The notes under the pieces are model-generated. The model saw nothing but the letters and a program-made list of their open reading frames with translations, was not told the DNA's origin and searched no databases. Shown here piece after piece: positions 1-7,546 of a DNA stretch of 64,000 nucleotides. Positions within the stretch are counted from its first letter, which is position 1. Every line of letters starts with the position of its first letter. This DNA comes from Chloroflexota bacterium (GTDB taxonomy: Bacteria > Chloroflexota > Anaerolineae > Anaerolineales > Villigracilaceae), in NCBI GenBank assembly GCA_016219545.1, contig JACRMH010000007.1:81763-145762 (forward strand), written 5' to 3'. The position numbers and the translations under genes were made by a program.

Positions 1-2
1 AG

Positions 3-1196
3 CAAATGCGGGCAGTCAGCCGCAACTTTGTCGATAAGGAAGTGATTCCTTATATGCATGATCGCCGCGAAGAGGAATGGACAAAGCCTGCCAATCAACG
101 CCAACCCTGGGATTTACTGAAAGCCGCAGATAAATTGGGTTTGCGCGCCTTGGGCGTTCCCGAAAAATACGGCGGTATCCAACTCGAACAACAGGCACAG
201 ACCTTTGCCATCATTGCCGAAGAATTATCGCGCGGCGATTCCGGTTTCGCTGACATCATGAGTCAATTGTGGAAGGTTCCGGTCTTGCTTAGCAACATTC
301 TTCCAGAACATCTTCAGGACATTTGGTTTCCCCGCTTCATGGAAGATCCAACTTTCCTGATGGCACATTGTTTGACGGAACCGCGCGGCGCATCTGACCG
401 CTGGCTTCCTTACAATGCACCCGAAGCCGCCATGCAAACAAAGGCGGTTTTTGAAAACGGCGAATGGGTCATCAATGGTCGCAAGCAATTTATCACCAAT
501 GGTTATGATGCCAAATTATTTGTGGTGTACGCCAATACGAAACCCGGCGCAGGAATTTCTGAAAGCACTAGCAGTTTCCTCGTTCCGCGTGATACTCCCG
601 GACTCACGCCGGTGCGTGTCAACGAAAAGATGGGGGCCCGTTATATGAACAATGGCGAAATCGTTTTTGAAAATTGTCGCGTGCCGGAAGACCATTTGCT
701 TGTCCGCGATGTGGCGATCAAGAAAGCCGGCGTTTATTTCCGCCCGGGGAAAATTTTGCAGGCGGCGAAGAATCTCGGCGTCGGTGTTGCGGCATTTGAA
801 GATACATCTGCGTATGTCCAGCAATATGTCCAAGGTGGGAAGATTTTGATTAAGCATCAAGCCGTCGCCAACACAGTTGCGGACATGGCAATAAAAATCG
901 AAACAACGCGCGCCTTCACGCGTTATGCGGCACGCGCAATTGATGTCGGGTCGTCGGACGCGGAGAAGTTATGTCTCATGGCGAAAACCTACGCGGCAGA
1001 CGCCATCTTCGATGTTTGCAAGGATGCGATGGAATTGCAGGGCGGCAGCGGCGTGATGGTTGAAGTCGGAATGGAAAGACATTTCCGCGATGCGGCTATC
1101 TATTTACACATGGATGGCACGCAGGATGTTCACCGCTTCAAGATCATCCGCAACATGTTCCCTGAAACGGCAGGCAATTACGCTGGTAACGATTAG
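3..1196 (+). CDS. acyl-CoA dehydrogenase family protein, 5' end cut by window edge
   Basis: Flavoprotein of the acyl-CoA dehydrogenase family, expected to oxidise a CoA thioester (or a related acyl substrate) at C2-C3 and pass electrons to ETF. The frame is open to the left edge, and the first visible residues already lie inside the N-terminal helical domain, so about 10-20 residues are probably missing; the ATG at 6 is an internal Met. The middle domain and the C-terminal helical domain with ELQGGSG are present. The usual catalytic Glu of the EGT motif near the end reads Asp (DGTQ, about residue 370 counted from that Met), which is unusual. It heads, or continues, the catabolic island that follows, separated from the next gene by a hairpin repeat. 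Family is secure; substrate unknown. Confidence 0.85.
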   Translation, partial: QMRAVSRNFVDKEVIPYMHDRREEEWTKPANQRQPWDLLKAADKLGLRALGVPEKYGGIQLEQQAQTFAIIAEELSRGDSGFADIMSQLWKVPVLLSNILPEHLQDIWFPRFMEDPTFLMAHCLTEPRGASDRWLPYNAPEAAMQTKAVFENGEWVINGRKQFITNGYDAKLFVVYANTKPGAGISESTSSFLVPRDTPGLTPVRVNEKMGARYMNNGEIVFENCRVPEDHLLVRDVAIKKAGVYFRPGKILQAAKNLGVGVAAFEDTSAYVQQYVQGGKILIKHQAVANTVADMAIKIETTRAFTRYAARAIDVGSSDAEKLCLMAKTYAADAIFDVCKDAMELQGGSGVMVEVGMERHFRDAAIYLHMDGTQDVHRFKIIRNMFPETAGNYAGND

Positions 1197-1207
1197 ATTT
1201 GAACCAG

Positions 1208-1276
1208 TGTCATCCTGAGCGTAGCGAAGAATCTTAAACTTGCAGTAAAGACCCTTCGCTTTCGCTCAGGGTGACA
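1208..1276. repeat. intergenic inverted repeat, TGTCATCCTGAGCG type
   Basis: Arms TGTCATCCTGAGCG and CGCTCAGGGTGACA pair with one G-T wobble around a 41-base centre. The right half holds CCCTTCGCTTTCGCTCAGGG (1252-1271), which recurs with two changes inside the molybdenum-subunit gene at 6131-6150. This is a dispersed bacterial intergenic repeat phrase. It ends 18 bases before the next start codon. Confidence 0.75.
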
Positions 1277-1294
1277 TTATTCTTGGAGAATTTT

Positions 1295-2353
1295 ATGACT
1301 GATGAAAGAGTCGAAGCCGCCATCAAGAATTGGGCGCCGCGCTTTACATCGCAGGGCGTGGACTATAACGATTTTTTTGGCACCACTGCCCGCCTGCAAA
1401 AATGGGAAGACTGGTGCCGTGAGTGGTGCGTCACCGGTGATATTCATTATGATCTCGCACAAAAAGCTGAAGCCAAAAATCAGCGCTTGAGTGCGGGTGA
1501 AGCGTATATTGGCGCGGCGCTGTGCTATCACTTCGGGCGTTTTGTTTTTCAGGCTTTTCACGATGATTACATGTTCGCTTCAAACAAAGCAGTGGATGCG
1601 TTTTCGAGAGGATTGAAATTTCTTGACCCAACTGCCGAGCGGATCGAGATTCCATTTGACGGTGCGACCATGATTGGGACTCTGCGTCGTCCTGCTGACT
1701 CAAATAAACCGCCGCTCGTTCTTCTCCTGCCCGGGTTGGATTCCACCAAAGAAGAATTTTTCTACTGGGAGAATGTCTTCCTCAAACGCGGACTCGCGAC
1801 CTTCTCGCTCGATGGACCCGGTCAAGGTGAGTGCGGATACAACTCATTCATCCGCTCCGATTATGAAGCGGCAGTTTCTACTACTTTGGATGTGTTGACG
1901 AAGCGATATGATATTGACGTAAATCGAATCGGACTCGCTGGCGTCAGTCTAGGCGGGTATTACGCACCGCGCGCCGCAGCTTATGAGTCTCGAGTCAAAG
2001 CGGCGGTGGGGAATTGCGGTCCCTGGGATTTCAGCGAATGCTGGTCAAGCCTGTCATCGCTAACACGCGATGCGTTCCAGTTTCACTCCGGCGCAAAGAA
2101 CGAAACGGAAGCCATCGCGAACGCGCACAAGTTGTCATTGGATGGTTCGGCGCAAAAAATAAAGCAGCCTTTGCTTATCATCCATGGAAAAATGGATCGT
2201 TTAATTCCGTGGGAGCAAGCATACAAGATCGTGGATGCAGTCGGCAAAAACGCCGAGTTGGTGATGTTTGAAAATGGCAATCACGTTTGTAACAACATCC
2301 CTTATCTCTACCGCCCGCTGACCGCTGACTGGCTCAAGGAAAAACTCGGATGA
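1295..2353 (+). CDS. alpha/beta hydrolase, 2,6-dihydroxypseudooxynicotine hydrolase-like
   Basis: Soluble alpha/beta hydrolase of 352 residues. The start at 1295 is chosen over an upstream in-frame GTG (1271) because GGAGAA lies just before it and the GTG sits inside a repeat. A helical N-terminal segment (about 1-110) precedes the hydrolase core; nucleophile Ser218 in GVSLGG, Asp301 in HGKMDR and His330 in GNHV form the triad. Length, helical cap and triad spacing resemble the C-C bond hydrolase of the nicotine pathway (2,6-dihydroxypseudooxynicotine hydrolase) and FrsA-like proteins. The stop overlaps the start of the next gene, so the two are co-translated. Substrate is inferred only as some carbon-carbon or ester bond in the island's pathway. 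Confidence 0.75.
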   Translation: MTDERVEAAIKNWAPRFTSQGVDYNDFFGTTARLQKWEDWCREWCVTGDIHYDLAQKAEAKNQRLSAGEAYIGAALCYHFGRFVFQAFHDDYMFASNKAVDAFSRGLKFLDPTAERIEIPFDGATMIGTLRRPADSNKPPLVLLLPGLDSTKEEFFYWENVFLKRGLATFSLDGPGQGECGYNSFIRSDYEAAVSTTLDVLTKRYDIDVNRIGLAGVSLGGYYAPRAAAYESRVKAAVGNCGPWDFSECWSSLSSLTRDAFQFHSGAKNETEAIANAHKLSLDGSAQKIKQPLLIIHGKMDRLIPWEQAYKIVDAVGKNAELVMFENGNHVCNNIPYLYRPLTADWLKEKLG

Positions 2354-3546
2354 CATATCCGCGCTTCTCTCCTGCTGAATTTGAACGCCGCAACAATCTT
2401 GCGCGTGACTTGATGCGTAAGGAAAACTTGCAGGCATTGGTCATCTTTGGCAATTCGGGCAATTACCGCCACAACGAAGCCAATGTTTATTGGTTAACCA
2501 ATTATCTCGAACTGCATCACAACTATCTGGTCATGCCGCTGGAAGGCAACCCCACTTTGTTGGTGGGATTCATCAACCACGTGCCGAATGCGCGTTTGGT
2601 TTCGGTCATTGAAGATACGCACTGGGGAAGTTATGAACCCGCCAAAGAAATTTCCGCGCAACTGAAAAAGGACGGAATTGGAAATGGTCGCGTTGGACTA
2701 GTTGGAGTCAACGCCACGTTTGGCATGGGCATGCCTTATCAACATTTCGCCATGCTCTCACAAAGTCTGCCTGAAATCGAGTGGGTGGATGTGACTCGCA
2801 ACTTTGCCAGTCTGCGTGTGGTCAAAAGCGAAGAGGAATTCGAGTGGTTGCAGAAAGCCGCCGAGTTCACCGATGACACTGTCACCGCGCTGGAAAAAGA
2901 AACCAAGCCTGGCATGACTGAATTTGAATTGATCGGAATCATCGAAGGCGCTTATCGCCGCAAAGGTGGGCAGCCGCATCTGGCATATCTGCGCGCCATG
3001 CCAATGAATGGGCCAACGGCTTGTGTCCCTTCGCAGAACGTCAGCGACCGCGTCATTCAAAAAGGCGATGTCATCATCATGGAGATCAGCGCAAGTTATT
3101 ATGGCTATTCTGGACAGATTCAACGCCCCATCGCGGTGGCGGCTGACCCAACGCCCGAGTGGAGAAAACTCTTCAACATTGGCGAACAGGCTTACGGTCA
3201 GATTTGCCGCGTGCTCAAGCCTGGAGCAAATGAAGGCGATGTAATTCAATCCGCATCCAGCATCGGTGAGGCAGGTTATCGGGTCTATGATGATTTGATT
3301 CACGGTTTTGGTGTGGACATCCAGCCGCCCTTGATTGACCAAAGTTGCTGCAAGTTTTGGGAAGAGAAAAAATCTGCACCCGCTGGAAGAATGATTTTGA
3401 AGGACATGGCGATTGTGGTGCAACCGAACCCGATCACGCCCGACGAGCGGATGGGCCTGCAGGTCGGCGGGCTAACGCGCGTGACGGAGGACGGCGCGGT
3501 CAGTTTGCAAAAGTATCCGTTGAAGTTTGTGGTGGCGAAAGGCTAA
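2350..3546 (+). CDS. M24-fold (creatinase/Xaa-Pro peptidase-like) hydrolase lacking most metal ligands
   Basis: 398-residue protein with the two-domain creatinase/prolidase layout: an N-terminal creatinase-type domain (about 1-150) and a C-terminal pita-bread domain. Aligning by eye with metal-dependent M24 peptidases, the five metal ligands (Asp, Asp, His, Glu, Glu) read Glu245, Gln256, His318, Gln358 and Gly. Only the His is kept, in HGFG. Loss of metal ligands is what creatinase itself shows, so a metal-independent C-N hydrolase is more likely than a peptidase. It starts inside the stop of the upstream hydrolase gene and ends one base before the next start, so it is in the same operon. True substrate unknown. 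Confidence 0.75.
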   Translation: MTYPRFSPAEFERRNNLARDLMRKENLQALVIFGNSGNYRHNEANVYWLTNYLELHHNYLVMPLEGNPTLLVGFINHVPNARLVSVIEDTHWGSYEPAKEISAQLKKDGIGNGRVGLVGVNATFGMGMPYQHFAMLSQSLPEIEWVDVTRNFASLRVVKSEEEFEWLQKAAEFTDDTVTALEKETKPGMTEFELIGIIEGAYRRKGGQPHLAYLRAMPMNGPTACVPSQNVSDRVIQKGDVIIMEISASYYGYSGQIQRPIAVAADPTPEWRKLFNIGEQAYGQICRVLKPGANEGDVIQSASSIGEAGYRVYDDLIHGFGVDIQPPLIDQSCCKFWEEKKSAPAGRMILKDMAIVVQPNPITPDERMGLQVGGLTRVTEDGAVSLQKYPLKFVVAKG

Positions 3547-3547
3547 C

Positions 3548-3988
3548 ATGCAAATTAAAGATTCGTTTGTCATCAACGCTCCGCAGGAAAAAGTTTGGGA
3601 ATTGATATTTGATATTCCAAGACTTAGCAAGTGCGTGCCAGGGATTGAATCGGTTGAAGTAGTGGACGATAAAACCTATCGCGGCAAACTTGTTGTGAAG
3701 GTCGGACCGATCAAATCAGAATTTACTGGCACGGTCACGCTGACTGAAATCACTGCGCCGAATCGGATCGTTGGAACCGTTGATGGCGATGACAAAGCCA
3801 GCGCGTCCATGGTCAAGGCTGGTTTTAGTGGAACACTCACGCCTGTTGAAAACGGAACCGAAGCCGCATTCATCATTGATGTCAACTTGCGCGGACGACT
3901 TGCGCAATTTGGCGGTCCTGTTATTACAGCGACGGCGAAAAAATTAACGGCTGAATTTGCAAAGAATTTGCGAGCGCAACTTGAGTAA
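3548..3988 (+). CDS. CoxG-like SRPBCC-fold protein
   Basis: 146-residue protein of the CoxG/SRPBCC family (start-domain fold that binds hydrophobic ligands). CoxG of aerobic CO dehydrogenase clusters tethers or matures the molybdenum enzyme; related proteins accompany many molybdenum hydroxylases. The N-terminal MQIKDSFVINAPQEKVWEL segment and the KCVPGIESVE loop are typical. Start 3548 directly follows the upstream stop; the longer reading from 3527 would overlap that gene. It lacks the C-terminal membrane anchor of the longer CoxG proteins and ends after about one domain. The adjacent FAD, Mo and FeS subunits support the call. Confidence 0.85.
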   Translation: MQIKDSFVINAPQEKVWELIFDIPRLSKCVPGIESVEVVDDKTYRGKLVVKVGPIKSEFTGTVTLTEITAPNRIVGTVDGDDKASASMVKAGFSGTLTPVENGTEAAFIIDVNLRGRLAQFGGPVITATAKKLTAEFAKNLRAQLE

Positions 3989-3991
3989 TTT

Positions 3992-4025
3992 CTGGTCATC
4001 CATCAGCTAGCTGATGGATGACCAG
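3992..4025. repeat. 34-bp perfect palindrome between coxG-like and FAD-subunit genes
   Basis: Both halves are exact reverse complements (17 bp each, no loop; centre at 4008/4009, AGCT|AGCT). Being inside an operon it may stabilise or attenuate the transcript. It forms a pair with the next hairpin. Confidence 0.85.
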
Positions 4026-4033
4026 CTTAAGCT

Positions 4034-4051
4034 CGGACAGCTTGCTGTCCG
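4034..4051. repeat. short hairpin CGGACAGC-TT-GCTGTCCG
   Basis: Eight-base arms with a two-base loop, nine bases after the 34-bp palindrome and 12 bases before the next start codon. The two together resemble the double-hairpin intergenic elements seen elsewhere in the window (31576, 43197, 57955), though the sequence differs. Confidence 0.7.
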
Positions 4052-4063
4052 ACTCCAGAGTAT

Positions 4064-4912
4064 ATGAATCAAATCAAATTTCTTGAACCAACTACTTTCT
4101 CCGAAGCATCGACATTGCTGGCTGAACGTGGCGATGACGCAAAAGTCATCGCGGGCGGCGTGTCTGTCACGTTGATGCTTCAACAGAAATTGATATCGCC
4201 TTCGATTTTGGTTAGCCTTGGCGAAATCGTTAATGGCGATTTCATTCGGCTTGAGTCCGATGGATTGCATATCGGCGCGCTGGCGAAACTTCACGACCTT
4301 GAACGTTCGCAAATCGTGCGCGAGTTTTGTCCCGCGTTGGCGCATACTTTCAGCGTTGTCGGAAATGTGCGGGTGCGCAACCAAGCCACGCTCGGCGGAA
4401 ATTTGTCAGCGGCGGATTATGCGGCAGATCCTCCGTCGATGCTGATGGCGCTTGATGCGCGGGTGCAGGTTCAAGGCGCGGAAAAGAAGCGTGAAATTCC
4501 TCTCGACGAATTTTTTCTTGGTTTCTATACCACCGCGCTTGAGTCAACTGAAATCCTCACTGAGGTCATTATTCCCAAACCTGCGCGCGCCGCGTATTTC
4601 AAATACACTTCCATTTCTGCCGAGGGGCGTCCGTGTGTGGCGGTGGGTGTTGCTGCGGATTTTGATTCTGATTTGTGTAAAGACTTGCGGATTGCGGTGG
4701 GCGCGGCAGTTGAGACGCCTCAGCGAATCGAAAGTGCCGAAGCGATGGCACGCGGTCAAACCCTGACCGATGAACTGGTCGCTGCTATTGCGAATGAATA
4801 CTCGCTGACGCTTGACCCGCTCACCGACGTGCGCGGCTCGGCATGGTATCGCAGGGAGATGATCCGCGTGTTCGTGCAGCGCGCGTTGGAGGAGGTGCGG
4901 AATGATCGGTAA
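4064..4912 (+). CDS. molybdenum hydroxylase FAD-binding (medium) subunit, CoxM/CutM-like
   Basis: 282-residue FAD subunit of a xanthine oxidase-family enzyme. It takes electrons from the 2Fe-2S subunit and reduces the final acceptor. FAD-contact segments are visible: AGGVSV near residue 28-33, and TLGGNLSAADYAADPP in the middle. The C-terminal CO-dehydrogenase flavoprotein domain follows. The gene ends 11 bases past the start of the large-subunit gene, a typical coupling. Gene order FAD-Mo-FeS is the one common to CoxMLS-like clusters. The family is clear; the oxidised substrate cannot be read from this subunit. Confidence 0.9.
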   Translation: MNQIKFLEPTTFSEASTLLAERGDDAKVIAGGVSVTLMLQQKLISPSILVSLGEIVNGDFIRLESDGLHIGALAKLHDLERSQIVREFCPALAHTFSVVGNVRVRNQATLGGNLSAADYAADPPSMLMALDARVQVQGAEKKREIPLDEFFLGFYTTALESTEILTEVIIPKPARAAYFKYTSISAEGRPCVAVGVAADFDSDLCKDLRIAVGAAVETPQRIESAEAMARGQTLTDELVAAIANEYSLTLDPLTDVRGSAWYRREMIRVFVQRALEEVRNDR

Positions 4913-7100
4913 ATCGGTTCCGATGCTTGACGCGCTGGCGCGCGTGACGGGCGAAGTGGATTACATGGTGAACCTGCGCCTGCCGAACATGCTGGTCGGA
5001 AAAATTGTGCGCAGTCAGTCGCCTCATGCGAAATTATTGAAAGTGGATACAACGAACGCGTTGCAAGTTTCAGGTGTGGTTGCAATTTTGACAGGCGCAG
5101 ATTTAGGCGCGAACGCTTTTTACGGCGCGGCGATTAAAGATCAAGGCGTGGTAGCAGTGGATCGTGTGCGATATGTCGGTGAACCTGTCGCCGCAATTGC
5201 CGCTGAAAATGAAGATGTCGCCGAAGAAGCCGCGATGTTGTTGGATATCGAATACGAAGAATTGCCATCCGTGTTCGACGCGCAGGAAGCTATTCAATCA
5301 GGCGCGCCAACCTTGCATGAAAAATATCCGAACAATATTTTCATCCATTCCAAATTGCGTCATGGTGACATGGATGCCGCGTTTGCCGAAGCGGATGAAA
5401 TTTTTGAAGACACGTTCACCAGCCCACTCGCACAACAATCTTCACTGGAACCACACGTCACTGCCGCGCAATGGGATGGAGATCAACTAACGGTTTGGGC
5501 GGGCACGCAAGCGCCGTACATGGTGCGGCGAGTGTTATCTGAAAATTTTGGAATCTCACAGGAAAAGATACGTGTTGTCGTTCCATCGCTGGGCGGTTCT
5601 TACGGCGGCAAGGGACATATCCGTATCGAGCCACTGGTGGCGGCAATGTCACGCAAGACGAACGGGCGACCCGTGAAATTTTTATTGTCGCGTGCTGAAG
5701 AATTTGTCACGGTGACGAAACACGCCGCGTCGATCACATTGAAAACAGGTGTGAAGCGTGACGGCACATTCACTGCGCGACAAGTAACCGTTTATTGGAA
5801 CGGCGGCGCGTATGCGGACGCGAGTCCGCTGTTGGTGCCGCAAGGCATGGTGCGCGCGGTAGGACCGTATCGCATTCCCGCCGTGCATGTGGATTCGTAT
5901 GGCGTTTACACGAACCTTCCGCCTGCGGGCGCGTATCGCGGCGCGATGAGTTCACAGGCTACGTGGGCTTATGAATCGCAGATGGATATTATTGCGCGCA
6001 AAATGGGATTTGATCCGCTGGAATTTCGATTGAAGAATCTCTTTGTCTCTGGCGATCATTTTGCCACAGGCGAGACGTTGCATGATGTTCATTTTGTGGA
6101 TTGTTTGGAAGCATCTGCAAAAGCGATGAACCCTTCGACTTCGCTCAGGGCGAAAGTGGGACGCGGCTATGGTGTGATGATGAAGAGCACGGTATCCACG
6201 TCCAAGTCACAGGCTCGGATGAGTCTTGCGGATGATGGAAAGGTGACGTTGTTTACATCCACCGTCGAAATGGGACAGGGCGCGCACACGGCAATGGCGC
6301 AGATTGCGGCTGAGTCTTTGAGGATTCCATTTGAGATGGTGCGCGTTGTTGGACCTGATACAAATGTCACGCCATTTGACTCGACCACGTCCGCAAGTAG
6401 AACGACGAACATGATGGGCAATGCGGTTATCGCGGCGGGAACATCTTTGAAACGCAAACTCATTGAGTTAGCTGCTCCGCTTTTGGAAATTCCCAGTGAA
6501 GAGTTGCTCGCTGAAAATGGAAAAGTTTTTGCAAAAGAGACTTCCATTTCATACGCCGAGATTCTCAAACGCAATAATTTGAATTCGCTCGAAGAGACTG
6601 GCGAATATTCGACCGCTTCCAAAATGGATCCCGAAACGGGACAGGGCAAAGCGACTCCGCACTGGCACCAGGGTGCGGGCGCGGCGGAAGTGGAAGTGGA
6701 TACTGAAACAGGTCATGTGACCATCTTGCGCTATACCAGTGCGGCATTTGCGGGACGAGTTGTGAATCCGCATCTGGCGCAGTTGCAAAATGACGGCAAT
6801 GTGATTTTTGGACTCGGTCCGACGTTGATGGAAGAAATGATTCTGGATGGCGGGCAGGTGACGAATCCAAATTTGGCGGACTATGCAATTCCGTCCATTC
6901 GCGATATTCCATTGGAATTGATCAGCGTATGCATCGAATCAGACGAACAGGAATTGCATGGCATCGGCGAGATGACTCTGCCGCCTGTCGCGCCTGCGAT
7001 TGCAAACGCCATCGAAGACGCGATTGGAGTCCGCATTAAAGATTTGCCGATCACTGCCGAGAAAATTTTGCACGCTTTACAGGAGAAGTCTAAACCATGA
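4902..7100 (+). CDS. molybdenum hydroxylase large (molybdopterin-binding) subunit, CoxL/xanthine dehydrogenase family
   Basis: 732-residue catalytic subunit carrying the molybdenum-cytosine-dinucleotide-type cofactor, hydroxylating a C-H bond with water. GGAGGTG precedes the start. Visible: VRYVGEPVAA (N-terminal domain), GGSYGGKG, AYRGAMSSQ, TVEMGQGAHT, and the C-terminal GIGEMTLPP with the conserved active-site Glu. The CO-dehydrogenase signature AYRCSFR is absent (AYRGAM instead), so this is not a form I CO dehydrogenase. Aldehydes, purines or N-heterocycles are the usual substrates. Residues 410-417 (NPSTSLRA) are encoded by a copy of a dispersed intergenic repeat. The stop overlaps the next start. 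Confidence 0.9.
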   Translation: MIGKSVPMLDALARVTGEVDYMVNLRLPNMLVGKIVRSQSPHAKLLKVDTTNALQVSGVVAILTGADLGANAFYGAAIKDQGVVAVDRVRYVGEPVAAIAAENEDVAEEAAMLLDIEYEELPSVFDAQEAIQSGAPTLHEKYPNNIFIHSKLRHGDMDAAFAEADEIFEDTFTSPLAQQSSLEPHVTAAQWDGDQLTVWAGTQAPYMVRRVLSENFGISQEKIRVVVPSLGGSYGGKGHIRIEPLVAAMSRKTNGRPVKFLLSRAEEFVTVTKHAASITLKTGVKRDGTFTARQVTVYWNGGAYADASPLLVPQGMVRAVGPYRIPAVHVDSYGVYTNLPPAGAYRGAMSSQATWAYESQMDIIARKMGFDPLEFRLKNLFVSGDHFATGETLHDVHFVDCLEASAKAMNPSTSLRAKVGRGYGVMMKSTVSTSKSQARMSLADDGKVTLFTSTVEMGQGAHTAMAQIAAESLRIPFEMVRVVGPDTNVTPFDSTTSASRTTNMMGNAVIAAGTSLKRKLIELAAPLLEIPSEELLAENGKVFAKETSISYAEILKRNNLNSLEETGEYSTASKMDPETGQGKATPHWHQGAGAAEVEVDTETGHVTILRYTSAAFAGRVVNPHLAQLQNDGNVIFGLGPTLMEEMILDGGQVTNPNLADYAIPSIRDIPLELISVCIESDEQELHGIGEMTLPPVAPAIANAIEDAIGVRIKDLPITAEKILHALQEKSKP
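6131..6150. repeat. intergenic repeat phrase embedded in coding sequence
   Basis: CCCTTCGACTTCGCTCAGGG lies in frame inside the molybdenum-subunit gene and matches the intergenic copy at 1252-1271 at 18 of 20 positions. It encodes part of the stretch NPSTSLRA, at a surface-like, weakly conserved place before VGRGYG. Confidence 0.75.
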
Positions 7101-7546
7101 TTCTGAATGTAAACGGGAGCAGGCACGAGGTCAAGGCAGAAGCGAGAATGTTGCTCGACATCCTGCGCGAGGATTTGAATCTAGTCGGCACGAAGGAAGG
7201 CTGCGGCGTCGGCATGTGCGGCGCGTGTACCGTGTTGGTGGATGGCAAACCGTTCAGCAGTTGTCATCTGTTGGCGGAGCAGGTTACGGGGAAGGAAATC
7301 ACCACGATTGAAGGATTAAGCCGCGACGGAAATCTTCATCCAGTGCAACAAGCATTTTTGGATAAAGGTGCGTTTCAGTGCGCGTACTGTACGCCGGGTT
7401 TTGTGTTGACCACGATTGCGCTGCTAAATGAAAACCCGTCACCGAGCGATAACGAGATCCGCGAATATCTTTCGGGGAATTTGTGCCGCTGCGGATCGTA
7501 TCAAAATATTTTGCAGGCGGTGAAAGCCGCAAGTGAGATGATATGA
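7097..7546 (+). CDS. molybdenum hydroxylase 2Fe-2S (small) subunit, CoxS-like
   Basis: 149-residue subunit with two 2Fe-2S clusters linking the molybdenum site to FAD. The N-terminal plant-ferredoxin-type cluster uses Cys36, Cys41, Cys44 and Cys56. The C-terminal helical cluster uses Cys95, Cys98, Cys130 and Cys132 (CAYCTPG and LCRCGSY). Length is normal for the family. Start overlaps the large-subunit stop and its own stop overlaps the next start, giving tight coupling with both the enzyme and the dehalogenase-like gene downstream. Confidence 0.95.
   Translation: MILNVNGSRHEVKAEARMLLDILREDLNLVGTKEGCGVGMCGACTVLVDGKPFSSCHLLAEQVTGKEITTIEGLSRDGNLHPVQQAFLDKGAFQCAYCTPGFVLTTIALLNENPSPSDNEIREYLSGNLCRCGSYQNILQAVKAASEMI

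Noticed and set aside
1271..1294. GTG start for the alpha/beta hydrolase
   Set aside because: The eight extra codons begin inside the intergenic repeat and lie ahead of the GGAGAA ribosome site that serves ATG 1295.
2758..3423. 221-residue minus-strand open frame
   Set aside because: It lies wholly within the creatinase-like gene, has no motif and no start signal; it arises from the codon bias of the real gene.
4902..7100. Aerobic carbon monoxide dehydrogenase large subunit
   Set aside because: The form I active-site motif AYRCSFR is absent; the segment reads AYRGAMSSQ. Gene order fits CoxMLS but so do many other molybdenum hydroxylases.
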